DNA of 64,000 bases from GCA-2746795 sp964643965 (GTDB taxonomy: Bacteria > Chloroflexota > Anaerolineae > Promineifilales > Promineifilaceae): contig CAZXVH010000004.1 in the NCBI GenBank assembly GCA_964643965.1, positions 36,486 through 100,485 on the forward strand, read 5' to 3'. The number at the start of each line of letters is the position of its first letter. Position 1 is the stretch's first letter. The translations under genes and the position numbers were made by a program. Positions 1 to 7,504 of the stretch are shown in pieces. Under the pieces are notes generated by a model. That model did not search any database. It was not told where the DNA came from and saw only the letters and a list, made by a program, of their open reading frames with translations.

Positions 1-626
1 AGGATGTGCCGGCCGATGACATCCTCTTTCTCACTGAAAATTTAGTGCCAGATGGGAAGGTAGCCGGTATCCGTTATCTGATTTACGTGGATCCTGAGGG
101 TTACAAGCGGATGCCGGATTTGATTGTTAAACAAGAGTTAGGGCGAGCGATTGGTCGTTTGAACAAGAGGCTGGAAAATGAAAAATATATTCTGATTGGC
201 CCCGGCCGTTGGGGTAGTGTAAACCTGGATTTGGGCGTCCACGTGACCTATGGCGATATTTATAATACGAAGGCGCTGCTGGAGATGGATGTGGCTCAAG
301 AGGGACGTAAGGCTGAATTTTCATATGGCACTCACTTTTTTCAAGACCTGGTAGAGTCTGGTATTTATTCTCTGGCGCTGCAAATGAATGACGGCCGTTC
401 CATCTTCAACCGTGATTTTTTCTTGTCCGCGCCCAACTGCCTGGCCGACCTGTCGCCAGCAGACGCCGCTCTAAGCGCCTATTTGCAGGTGATAGATTTA
501 GCGGCCGTGACGCCCGGGAAACGCATGAAAATTGTGATGGATGGTTCTATTGATAAAGCGATTGGCTATTTAGAAGAGGGTGGGTCAGATGAGGTAGGGC
601 ATGGAACATATAGAAGAACTTCGTAG
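1..626 (+). CDS. PEP/pyruvate-binding domain protein, 3' part only
   Basis: The frame is open from the left edge (Asp-Val-Pro-Ala-Asp-Asp...), so this is the C-terminal ~207 residues of a gene that begins outside the window. It aligns closely with the C-terminus of the next gene: both share DILF, IPDGK/VPDGK, ELGRAIGRLN, GPGRWGS, SYGTHF and DLVE(S/A)GIYSL. The product is therefore a paralogue of that PEP-synthase/PPDK-like protein. The visible part is only its C-terminal region, and no catalytic residue is assignable. The stop lies 26 bp inside the downstream gene, so the two are probably co-translated. Confidence 0.8.
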   Translation, partial: DVPADDILFLTENLVPDGKVAGIRYLIYVDPEGYKRMPDLIVKQELGRAIGRLNKRLENEKYILIGPGRWGSVNLDLGVHVTYGDIYNTKALLEMDVAQEGRKAEFSYGTHFFQDLVESGIYSLALQMNDGRSIFNRDFFLSAPNCLADLSPADAALSAYLQVIDLAAVTPGKRMKIVMDGSIDKAIGYLEEGGSDEVGHGTYRRTS

Positions 627-2979
627 CGTCACCCCGGCAATTGATACCTATATCCGGTTGGCGCAGTTTCCCATTTTAAGCGATAAAATTCGCAAACGGA
701 TGCGCCGTGAATTATTTAAGCGCGGCATCGTTTCAAAAGAGCAATTTTATCAGGAGATTCGCCAGAAAGCGATTCAGTCTCAACGGCGGGAAGGGCTGCA
801 AGACCCCTACAGTGAAGAAGAAGCGGTGACCTGGCAGAAACGCAAAGAGCGTATCCGGGATTTTCATACAGATGCGTTGTTTTCCAATAATCTCGGTCCC
901 TTGCTTCTGAATCAAATTATTGAAGAGGTGTTGGCGGATCAGCCGGCGCCAAGCAGCTCCCGCGAGTTGACGTTTAACCCGGAAATTGCACCCTGGGACC
1001 TGCTTTTCCGGCAGGGGGAAATTTACGAGTCGATGCCGATTTCTGATCAGGAAAAGGTGCAGCATCACCTGGAAGAGATTAAGGTGGTTTTGATCAAGCG
1101 CATGATCAGCGATCAGCTACCTTACATTGGCGTCGCCAAGAAGGTGTTTTCTATCGCTGATTTGCGCAAGATTTACCAGCGGCGTATTGGCGGTGGCAAG
1201 ATTGGGGGCAAGGCGGCTGGCATGATGCTGGCGTATAAGATTTTGCAGCAGCCTGATGCAGAATATGGGCCAGATATTAGCCAACAGGTGAGCATTCCCG
1301 ATACGTTTTTCATCGGCACGGAGGTGATTTACGATTTTTACCTGCTCAATAATCTCACCGACTTTATGAACCAGAAGTATCGATCTGAGGAGGAGATGCA
1401 GTATGAATATCCAGAGATTGTAGCGGCTCATTTAGGGGGTAAGTTTGAGTCAGATATATTGGAGGCGTTGCAATCTTTTCTGACACACATGGGGGACAAT
1501 CCGATCATTGTGCGCTCTTCTAGTTTATTGGAAGATAGCTTTGGCACGGCGTTTGCCGGTAAGTACGACAGTTATTTTTGTCCGAATCAGGGGACGCCTC
1601 AGGAGAATTTTGCGGCGCTTCTGGAAGCGATCAAGCGGGTATTTGCCTGCACGGTGAATCCGAATGCATTGGCGTATCGCAGCCGGCATGGCATGACGGA
1701 TTATGATGAACGGATGGGGGTGCTTTTGCAGCGGGTGGTGGGGGGGCGAAACGGCCGTTACTATTTCCCCCCCTTAGCCGGCGTCGGCTACAGCCAAAAT
1801 CCGTACCGTTGGAATCCGCGTATTCGCCGGGAAGATGGCTTCTTGCGCCTGGTGTGGGGTTTGGGAACCCGCGCCGTAGACCGGGTAGACCAGGATTACC
1901 CCCGTATGATCAGCTTGAGCCATCCCCAACTGCGCCCAGAAACCTCAATAACGGCCGTGCGCCAGCATGCACAATGGTATGTGGATGTGGTGGATTTGCA
2001 GGCCAATGCCTTTGTCTCCTTACCAGTAGCCCAGGTTTTGCAGGCCGATTATCCCTATTTACGCCTTATCGCTTCCCTGGATGAAGGCGAATACTTACAA
2101 GAGATTATCTCCAGCGCTTCGTTGGGTGATGGAAGTAAATTTGTGCTTACTTTCGATAAGTTGACACGAGACCGTAATTTTGCGGACTTGATGCGCGTCG
2201 CTTTGAAACGCCTGGAAAAAGTATACCAAACCCCTGTCGATATGGAATTTGTGGTAGAGATTTCTGAGGAAAACGGCCGTTCTCATTATCAACTCAATAT
2301 TGTGCAGTGCCGTCCCCTGAGTGAGCGGGAGCAGGGCAGCGTCAAAATCCCCTCAGACATCCCCAAAGAAGACATCCTGTTTACCGCCCACAAATTGATC
2401 CCTGATGGCAAAGCAGAAGACATCCGGTATGTGGTATTTGTCAATCCAGAAACGTACCGCACCATCCCGGATAATTTCATCAAACTGGAGTTGGGGCGAG
2501 CCATTGGGCGACTCAACCAAAAGTTAGCCGATGAGCCTTATATTTTAATGGGGCCAGGCCGATGGGGCAGCGCCAATTTAGACCTGGGTGTGCGCGTTTC
2601 CTACATCGACATACACAATACCAAGGTGCTGATTGAAGTGGGTATACCTCAGGATGGGCAGATGCCGGAACTTTCTTACGGCACCCATTTTCTACAAGAC
2701 CTGGTGGAAGCGGGCATTTATTCGTTGCCCTTGCACCTGGGGGATGGCAAGAGCAAATTCGATTGGGCCTTTTTCCGCAATGCGCCCAACAGCCTGGCGC
2801 AAATTCAGCCGGAAGACGCCAATTTAGCGCCTTATTTGCAGGTGATCGACTTGCCGGCCATCACCCAAAATCGCCGCCTGGAGATCCTCATGGATGGCGA
2901 AAACGATGAGGCAGTGGGTTATCTCGTGCACAGCAAAATCCCTGCTAAAAACGGCGAAGGCTCCGTTTCTAATTTTTAG
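601..2979 (+). CDS. PEP/pyruvate-binding (PPDK N-terminal type) protein
   Basis: 792 residues. A helical N-terminus of about 180 residues precedes a PPDK_N/PEP-synthase ATP-grasp region with GGKIGGKAAGMML near residue 197 and IIVRSSSLLEDSFG followed by AFAGKYDS near 302-322. The C-terminal 200 residues (GPGRWGS near 650) match the preceding paralogue. I see no swivelling phosphohistidine domain and no PEP-binding TIM barrel. It is therefore not a complete PEP synthase or PPDK; it may bind ATP and phosphorylate a partner or small molecule. The start is ATG 601 with a purine-rich GAGG upstream, overlapping the previous gene by 26 bp. The exact reaction is unknown. Confidence 0.75.
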   Translation: MEHIEELRSVTPAIDTYIRLAQFPILSDKIRKRMRRELFKRGIVSKEQFYQEIRQKAIQSQRREGLQDPYSEEEAVTWQKRKERIRDFHTDALFSNNLGPLLLNQIIEEVLADQPAPSSSRELTFNPEIAPWDLLFRQGEIYESMPISDQEKVQHHLEEIKVVLIKRMISDQLPYIGVAKKVFSIADLRKIYQRRIGGGKIGGKAAGMMLAYKILQQPDAEYGPDISQQVSIPDTFFIGTEVIYDFYLLNNLTDFMNQKYRSEEEMQYEYPEIVAAHLGGKFESDILEALQSFLTHMGDNPIIVRSSSLLEDSFGTAFAGKYDSYFCPNQGTPQENFAALLEAIKRVFACTVNPNALAYRSRHGMTDYDERMGVLLQRVVGGRNGRYYFPPLAGVGYSQNPYRWNPRIRREDGFLRLVWGLGTRAVDRVDQDYPRMISLSHPQLRPETSITAVRQHAQWYVDVVDLQANAFVSLPVAQVLQADYPYLRLIASLDEGEYLQEIISSASLGDGSKFVLTFDKLTRDRNFADLMRVALKRLEKVYQTPVDMEFVVEISEENGRSHYQLNIVQCRPLSEREQGSVKIPSDIPKEDILFTAHKLIPDGKAEDIRYVVFVNPETYRTIPDNFIKLELGRAIGRLNQKLADEPYILMGPGRWGSANLDLGVRVSYIDIHNTKVLIEVGIPQDGQMPELSYGTHFLQDLVEAGIYSLPLHLGDGKSKFDWAFFRNAPNSLAQIQPEDANLAPYLQVIDLPAITQNRRLEILMDGENDEAVGYLVHSKIPAKNGEGSVSNF

Positions 2980-3010
2980 GCAGCTCTTTATTAAGAGAAA
3001 TCGATAAAAA

Positions 3011-3039
3011 TTGACACCAGTCCGCTTGGTTGTTACAAT
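3011..3039 (+). promoter_or_regulatory. Sigma-70-type promoter for the Fe-S carrier gene
   Basis: TTGACA at 3011-3016, a 17-bp spacer, and TACAAT at 3034-3039. It lies about 70 bp upstream of the ErpA/IscA-like start and after the stop of the PEP-binding gene. Confidence 0.75.
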
Positions 3040-3111
3040 GCCCCCATTGATTAGTATCGTCAGGGAGATGGCCTGTTTCCTGGCGTTAAATTCCCGAAAA
3101 AGGTGGATAAC

Positions 3112-3525
3112 ATGGATTTAGTAGAACAGACGACAATAGCGGAAGATACTTCTGCAATCACCATTACAGACAACGCGCTCACCGTGGTGCGTAAACTGTT
3201 GGCTGAGAAAAATGTGCCGGATCATGGCCTGCGCGTCTTTGTGGCCGGCGGCGGCTGCTCCGGTTTGCAATATGGCATGGCGTTAGAAGCAGAACCGCGT
3301 CCGTATGATGAAGTCATTGAAAACGATGGCGTCAAGGTCTTTATTGATCCCACCAGCATGATGTATTTGTCTCATGCCGTGATTGATTATGAAGACAGCA
3401 TCATGGGCGGCGGCTTCAAAATTGATAACCCGAATGCCGTTTCTACCTGCGGCTGCGGCACTTCCTTTAAGACGGAAGGCAGCCAGGGCGCAGCGAGCAG
3501 CGGTGGTGGTTGCGGTTGCAGTTAA
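3112..3525 (+). CDS. erpA: Iron-sulfur cluster carrier/insertion protein (HesB/IscA/ErpA family)
   Basis: 137 residues. An A-type carrier that delivers Fe-S clusters to apo-enzymes in the cytoplasm. The three conserved cysteines are visible: Cys49 in GGGCSGLQY, and Cys113 and Cys115 in STCGCG. A Gly/Ser tail ends in a second GCGC pair. I chose ATG 3112 over the in-frame GTG at 3103 because AGGTGG (3101-3106) is correctly spaced from it. It is probably co-transcribed with the DUF2203 gene 13 bp downstream. ErpA and IscA cannot be separated on sequence alone, so the symbol is a best guess. Confidence 0.85.
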   Translation: MDLVEQTTIAEDTSAITITDNALTVVRKLLAEKNVPDHGLRVFVAGGGCSGLQYGMALEAEPRPYDEVIENDGVKVFIDPTSMMYLSHAVIDYEDSIMGGGFKIDNPNAVSTCGCGTSFKTEGSQGAASSGGGCGCS

Positions 3526-3538
3526 AAGAGATTTCAGC

Positions 3539-3922
3539 ATGAACCAGATCAAACAATTCACCGTAGCAGAAGCCAATAGCCTGCTGCCTCAAATCAAACC
3601 ATTGATGGCCCAACTGCTTGAGAAACGGGCCAAGATTGTGGTGCAGCAACGGCAGGTAGCGCCCCTGTTGGCCGATCTTCATCTGGATGTGGGTGGCCCT
3701 GAACTTTCTGCCTTAACGCAAGAGTTTGCTCTAATTGAACGCTTGATTGAGCGAATTCAGGAATATGGTTGCCTGGTTAGGGACATCAATGTCGGCCTCC
3801 TGGATTTTCCCGCCCAGTTTGAAGAGCAAATGGTATTTTTATGCTGGCGTTATGGTGAAGATGAGATCGCGTACTACCATGATGTGCATGAAGGTTTTAA
3901 CGGCCGTTCTCCCCTCCACTAA
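3539..3922 (+). CDS. DUF2203 family protein
   Basis: 127 residues. It opens with KQFTVAEANSLLPQIKPLM, the usual start of DUF2203 proteins, followed by a long helical hairpin and an acidic C-terminus (LCWRYGEDEIAYYHD). The function of the family is unknown. The start at ATG 3539 follows AAAAGAG and sits 13 bp after the Fe-S carrier stop, suggesting an operon. An upstream in-frame extension overlaps the Fe-S gene and is not used. Confidence 0.85.
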   Translation: MNQIKQFTVAEANSLLPQIKPLMAQLLEKRAKIVVQQRQVAPLLADLHLDVGGPELSALTQEFALIERLIERIQEYGCLVRDINVGLLDFPAQFEEQMVFLCWRYGEDEIAYYHDVHEGFNGRSPLH

Positions 3923-3947
3923 TATTTTTCCCCATAAACTGGTATAA

Positions 3948-3977
3948 AAAACGGCCGTTCTCGCGAACGGCCGTTTT
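3948..3977. terminator. Bidirectional terminator made of two AACGGCCGTT copies
   Basis: A perfect 13-bp stem (3948-3960 with 3965-3977) and a TCGC loop. It begins with A4 and ends with T4, so it can work in both directions. It lies between the convergent DUF2203 and citrate synthase genes. Confidence 0.85.
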
Positions 3978-4007
3978 GCATTACATCCCCTGTTAACCGA
4001 TAAACGT

Positions 4008-5294
4008 CTACCGCTTACTCATCGGCACATAATCTCGTGCGCCTTCACCCAAATAAACCTGGCGCGGCCGGGCGATCTTCTGCTCCGGGTCTCGCAGCAT
4101 CTCTTCCCACTGCGACAACCAACCCACCGTGCGCGGAATGGCAAACAAAACCGGGAACATGGAAATGGGGAAGCGCATCGCCTGATAAATGATGCCGGAG
4201 TAAAAATCGACATTGGGGTAAAGATTTCGTTCCACAAAGAACTCATCTTCTAAGGCAATCCGTTCCAATTCCAGGGCAATATCCAGCAATTTATTACGCC
4301 CCGTCACTTCAAACACCTCATCGGCAATTTGCTTGATGATATTGGCCCGGGGATCATAATTCTTATAAACGCGGTGGCCAAAGCCCATGAGCAGCCGTTC
4401 CCGGTTCTTCACATCTTTGATAAATTGCGGCACATGCTCAATATCGCCAATTTCCAGCAGCATACGCAATACTGCTTCATTGGCGCCGCCATGCAGTGGA
4501 CCGTACAACGCGGCGGCCGCCCCGGCCATTGCCGTGTAGGGGTCTGTATGGCTGGAACCGATCACCCGCATAGCGGCCGTGCCACAGTTTTGCTCATGAT
4601 CCGCATGGAGGATAAATAATACATCCAGCGCTCGTTCCAATACCGGATTTGGCTCATACTTGGTTTCTGTCATTTTATCCAGCATATTGAGGAAGTTGCC
4701 GGTATAAGACAAATCATTGTCAGGATATACATACGGCAGCCCGCGGGCGTGGCGATAAGAAAAGGCGGCCACGGTGGGCACTTTGGCGATCAAGCGCATC
4801 GTCTGAATGAGACGATTGTGCGGGTCTTCGATATTACGGCCTTCCGGGTAAAAAGCAGACATGGCCGCGATAGTGGAAATAAACATCCCCATGGGATGCG
4901 CATCATGCCGGAAATGTTGCATAAACCGTTTGATATTCTCATGCACAAAGGTGTGGTGAAGAATTTCATACTCCCAATCCGTGTATTCGGCCGGCGTGGG
5001 TAACTCCCCGTTTAGGATGAGGTACGCCACTTCCAAATAGTTGGATTTATCCGCCAACTGCTCGATGGGATAACCACGATAGCGCAAAATACCTTTAGCG
5101 CCATCAATATAGGTGATGGTGCTTTTCGTTGAGGCGGTATTTTTGAAGGCAGGATCATAACTCATCATACCAAAATCTTCGGGATTTACTTTGATCTGGC
5201 GTAAATCCATGGCGTTAATGGTGTCATGAGTAATGGGTAACTCATAGGTTTTACCGGTTCGATTATCCGTAATGGTGATTGTATCTTGTGACAT
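4008..5294 (-). CDS. gltA: Citrate synthase
   Basis: 428 residues, the length of the bacterial type II enzyme. It condenses acetyl-CoA and oxaloacetate to citrate, the entry to the TCA cycle. Signature elements are HADHEQNCGTAAMR (His230, His233), the catalytic His268 in GPLHGGANEA, His307 in GFGHRVYKNYDPRA, and the catalytic Asp in VDFYSG. The start is ATG 5294 with GGAGG upstream; a small hairpin (5315-5330) sits in its leader. It is transcribed away from folE. It contains no AACGGCCGTT copies. Assignment is secure. Confidence 0.97.
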   Translation of the reverse strand: MSQDTITITDNRTGKTYELPITHDTINAMDLRQIKVNPEDFGMMSYDPAFKNTASTKSTITYIDGAKGILRYRGYPIEQLADKSNYLEVAYLILNGELPTPAEYTDWEYEILHHTFVHENIKRFMQHFRHDAHPMGMFISTIAAMSAFYPEGRNIEDPHNRLIQTMRLIAKVPTVAAFSYRHARGLPYVYPDNDLSYTGNFLNMLDKMTETKYEPNPVLERALDVLFILHADHEQNCGTAAMRVIGSSHTDPYTAMAGAAAALYGPLHGGANEAVLRMLLEIGDIEHVPQFIKDVKNRERLLMGFGHRVYKNYDPRANIIKQIADEVFEVTGRNKLLDIALELERIALEDEFFVERNLYPNVDFYSGIIYQAMRFPISMFPVLFAIPRTVGWLSQWEEMLRDPEQKIARPRQVYLGEGARDYVPMSKR

Positions 5295-5366
5295 ATTTTG
5301 GCCTCCGGTGATTGTCCCACTTCTGTGGGATTGAATAGATTTTTGGGAAAAAAATTCTGCGGGTAC

Positions 5367-5380
5367 ACTACTATAGTAGT
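5367..5380. promoter_or_regulatory. 14-bp perfect palindrome upstream of citrate synthase
   Basis: ACTACTATAGTAGT is a perfect palindrome inside the AT-rich spacer between the divergent gltA and folE genes, about 75 bp upstream of the gltA start. It contains a -10-like TATAGT. It may be an operator or part of a promoter; no regulator can be named. Confidence 0.4.
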
Positions 5381-5574
5381 ATATCTTTTTTTTTCCTTAG
5401 TACCATGAAGTTTCTCAAATTGTTTAAGCTTTTGTAAACCCAAAAGGGTGCGGATAAACTGCAAATGCTTTTTCCAGATTAAAACGGCCGTTATCCCAGA
5501 AAATAGCCCCGCGTAAATTGAACAGCTTTGTTTGGGGCGTACTTTGTAAAGCGTCTGAAAAATATTGGAGTGTG

Positions 5575-6159
5575 ATGATGAACTCAAACCAACGCGCCGC
5601 AATTGCTGTGTCGATTGAAAAGATTCTCAGAGAAATGGGCGAAGAACCTCAGCGGGAAGGATTAAAAGAAACGCCGAGTCGGGTGGCTGACATGTTTGCT
5701 GAAATCTGTTCCGGCTATGAAACAAGCCCGGAAGCGTTTATGAATCAATCTATTTTCGCGGCATTTGGTAATGACATGATTGTGGTGAAAAATATCACAT
5801 ATCACAGTATGTGTGAACATCATCTGCTCCCTTTTTGGGGGGCTGTTCACGTGGGGTATTTGCCCTCAAATAAAATCGTAGGGTTGTCCCAAATTCCTCG
5901 TATGGTGGAAATGTACGCCCGCCGCTTGCAAATACAGGAACGGATGACCCAGCAAATTGCAACTTTATTGCAGGATGTATTGCAGCCCAAAGGGGTGGGG
6001 GTGGTTGTGGAGGGAGCGCATTTCTGCGCCATGATGCGCGGCGTCAAAAAAGAAGGGGTGCGTATGGTCACACGCACTATGACCGGCGTATTTCAAGAAG
6101 ATGCGGCCGTTCGTTCCGAGTTTCTGAAACTTGTGTTCGGTGGGGAGGGGGGCGAATAA
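5575..6159 (+). CDS. folE: GTP cyclohydrolase I
   Basis: 194 residues. Converts GTP to dihydroneopterin triphosphate, the first step of tetrahydrofolate (and pterin) synthesis. The zinc site is visible as SMCEHHLLPFWG (Cys80, His83) and the second Cys in GAHFCAMMRG. EGLKETPSRVADM is the typical N-terminal motif. The start is ATG 5575 or 5578, both just after GGAG (5567-5570); the upstream in-frame TTG at 5518 has no ribosome site. Confidence 0.95.
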   Translation: MMNSNQRAAIAVSIEKILREMGEEPQREGLKETPSRVADMFAEICSGYETSPEAFMNQSIFAAFGNDMIVVKNITYHSMCEHHLLPFWGAVHVGYLPSNKIVGLSQIPRMVEMYARRLQIQERMTQQIATLLQDVLQPKGVGVVVEGAHFCAMMRGVKKEGVRMVTRTMTGVFQEDAAVRSEFLKLVFGGEGGE

Positions 6160-6216
6160 AGAGGGGAAACGGCCGTTTCTCTTCCTCCTGTTCCTCCCAA
6201 TTTGCATCGCGTTTCC

Positions 6217-6245
6217 TTGACACGCCATTTCTGATCATGTATAGT
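6217..6245 (+). promoter_or_regulatory. Consensus promoter of the lacI-type gene
   Basis: TTGACA at 6217-6222, exactly 17 bp, then TATAGT at 6240-6245. Transcription would start near 6252, at the edge of the operator at 6255-6268. Confidence 0.85.
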
Positions 6246-6254
6246 ATGTTCACT

Positions 6255-6268
6255 TGGAACCGGTTCCA
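6255..6268. promoter_or_regulatory. LacI-family operator (perfect palindrome)
   Basis: TGGAACCGGTTCCA is a perfect 14-bp palindrome with the central CG typical of LacI/GalR operators. It covers about +3 to +16 of the promoter just upstream of the LacI gene. Its position predicts autorepression and probably control of the downstream transporter. Confidence 0.8.
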
Positions 6269-6327
6269 TTTAGATGGTTTCAATACCGCACCTAAGTTGT
6301 TGACGTATTTGCAGAAGGAGAAGAATT

Positions 6328-7347
6328 GTGTCCGCAGTGACAATTCGGGATGTTGCCAAAAAGGCAGGCGTGGGCGTAGGCACCGTTTCCAGAGTTCTCA
6401 ATGACAGTGCCTCCGTCAGCAACACTACCCGTCAAAAAGTCCAGGAAGCTATCTCCGAACTGCAATACACCCCCAATCCCGCCGCCCGTCGTTTATCACG
6501 CGGCAAAACAATGGTCATTGGCGCCATTGTGCCCTACTTCACCAATCCCTCCGTAGTTCGTCGTTTACAAGGCGTCGTTTCGGCCATTACAGACAGCGAT
6601 TACGATCTCATCCTTTTTGACATTGAAAGCGAAGAACAGCGCGATCTGTTTCTACGCAATGTCCCCCGCCGGCACATGGTAGATGGCATTCTCATCATCT
6701 CCCTCACCCCCACCGATGAAGATGTGGGCTACTTGCTCGCATCGCAAATCCCGGTTGTTTTAGTAGACGCCTATCATCCAGACCTGAACCGGATCATCGT
6801 AGACAATATTGCCGGCGGTTACCAGGCGACAAAACATCTCATCGATCTGGGTCATCGCCAAATCGGCTTTATCAGCGATTATCTGGAAGACCCCTTCAAT
6901 TCACCGGTGAGAGATCGGTTTGCCGGGTACAAACAGGCATTAGCCGATGCCGCTATTCCATTTTTGCCAGAATATCACCGCCAGGGCATACACGGCCGTT
7001 CTCAAGCGCGAGACATGGCAAAACAGTTAATGGCGTTGGACACCCCCCCCACCGCCATTTTCGCCTACAGTGATACCCAGGCGGTCGGCGTCATCGAAGC
7101 CGCCCGTGAGTTAGACATCAAAATACCAGAGCAATTATCCCTCGTCGGCTTCGACAACATCGAAGCCGCTGAATATTTGCAAATAACCACCGTGCGCCAG
7201 GCTCTTTATGAATCCGGTGTGCGTGGCTGCAACTTACTCTTTCGTTTAATGGCCGATCCTTTGCCCACCCCCGTTGAGATTTCATTACCCACCGAACTAC
7301 TGCAAAGAAACACCACCGCCCCACCTCATGAGAATAACAAGGAGTAG
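6328..7347 (+). CDS. LacI-family transcriptional regulator
   Basis: 339 residues. The N-terminal helix-turn-helix (TIRDVAKKAGVGVGTVSRVLN) and hinge (PNPAARRLSRGKT) are followed by a periplasmic-binding-protein-like sensor domain (IGAIVPYFTNPS, VDGILI, VDNIAGGYQATKHLIDLGHRQIGFI). The start is GTG 6328 with AGAAGGAG spaced 7 nt upstream. It lies directly before the sugar transporter genes, so it probably represses them in the absence of an alpha-glucoside-type sugar. The ligand is inferred from neighbours (trehalose synthase, amylosucrase), not from the sequence. Confidence 0.93.
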   Translation: MSAVTIRDVAKKAGVGVGTVSRVLNDSASVSNTTRQKVQEAISELQYTPNPAARRLSRGKTMVIGAIVPYFTNPSVVRRLQGVVSAITDSDYDLILFDIESEEQRDLFLRNVPRRHMVDGILIISLTPTDEDVGYLLASQIPVVLVDAYHPDLNRIIVDNIAGGYQATKHLIDLGHRQIGFISDYLEDPFNSPVRDRFAGYKQALADAAIPFLPEYHRQGIHGRSQARDMAKQLMALDTPPTAIFAYSDTQAVGVIEAARELDIKIPEQLSLVGFDNIEAAEYLQITTVRQALYESGVRGCNLLFRLMADPLPTPVEISLPTELLQRNTTAPPHENNKE

Positions 7348-7386
7348 CCATTTCGTAACCTGAAGCGTGGCCCGTTTCGCACCAAT

Positions 7387-7398
7387 TAAGGAGGTGAT
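7387..7398 (+). promoter_or_regulatory. 12-nt perfect match to the 16S 3' tail, without a gene
   Basis: TAAGGAGGTGAT is fully complementary to the usual 3' end of bacterial 16S rRNA. The nearest ATG (7397) overlaps it and would encode only 7 residues. It sits about 107 nt upstream of the binding-protein start, in its probable leader, and that gene has its own AGGAGG at 7487-7492. It may be a 30S-binding mRNA stabiliser. Confidence 0.4.
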
Positions 7399-7504
7399 GC
7401 ATTCACAAATAAGCAATTGATAACCACTTAACACAGCCAAACAAGCTGATTAGTGACAAACAAATTTCATTAACAACAACTTTCCTAGGAGGAAAAGAAA
7501 AATA

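Noticed and set aside
1809..2084. Open frame within the PEP-binding gene in another frame
   Set aside because: A shadow of the 601-2979 gene: proline/arginine-rich, with no start context.
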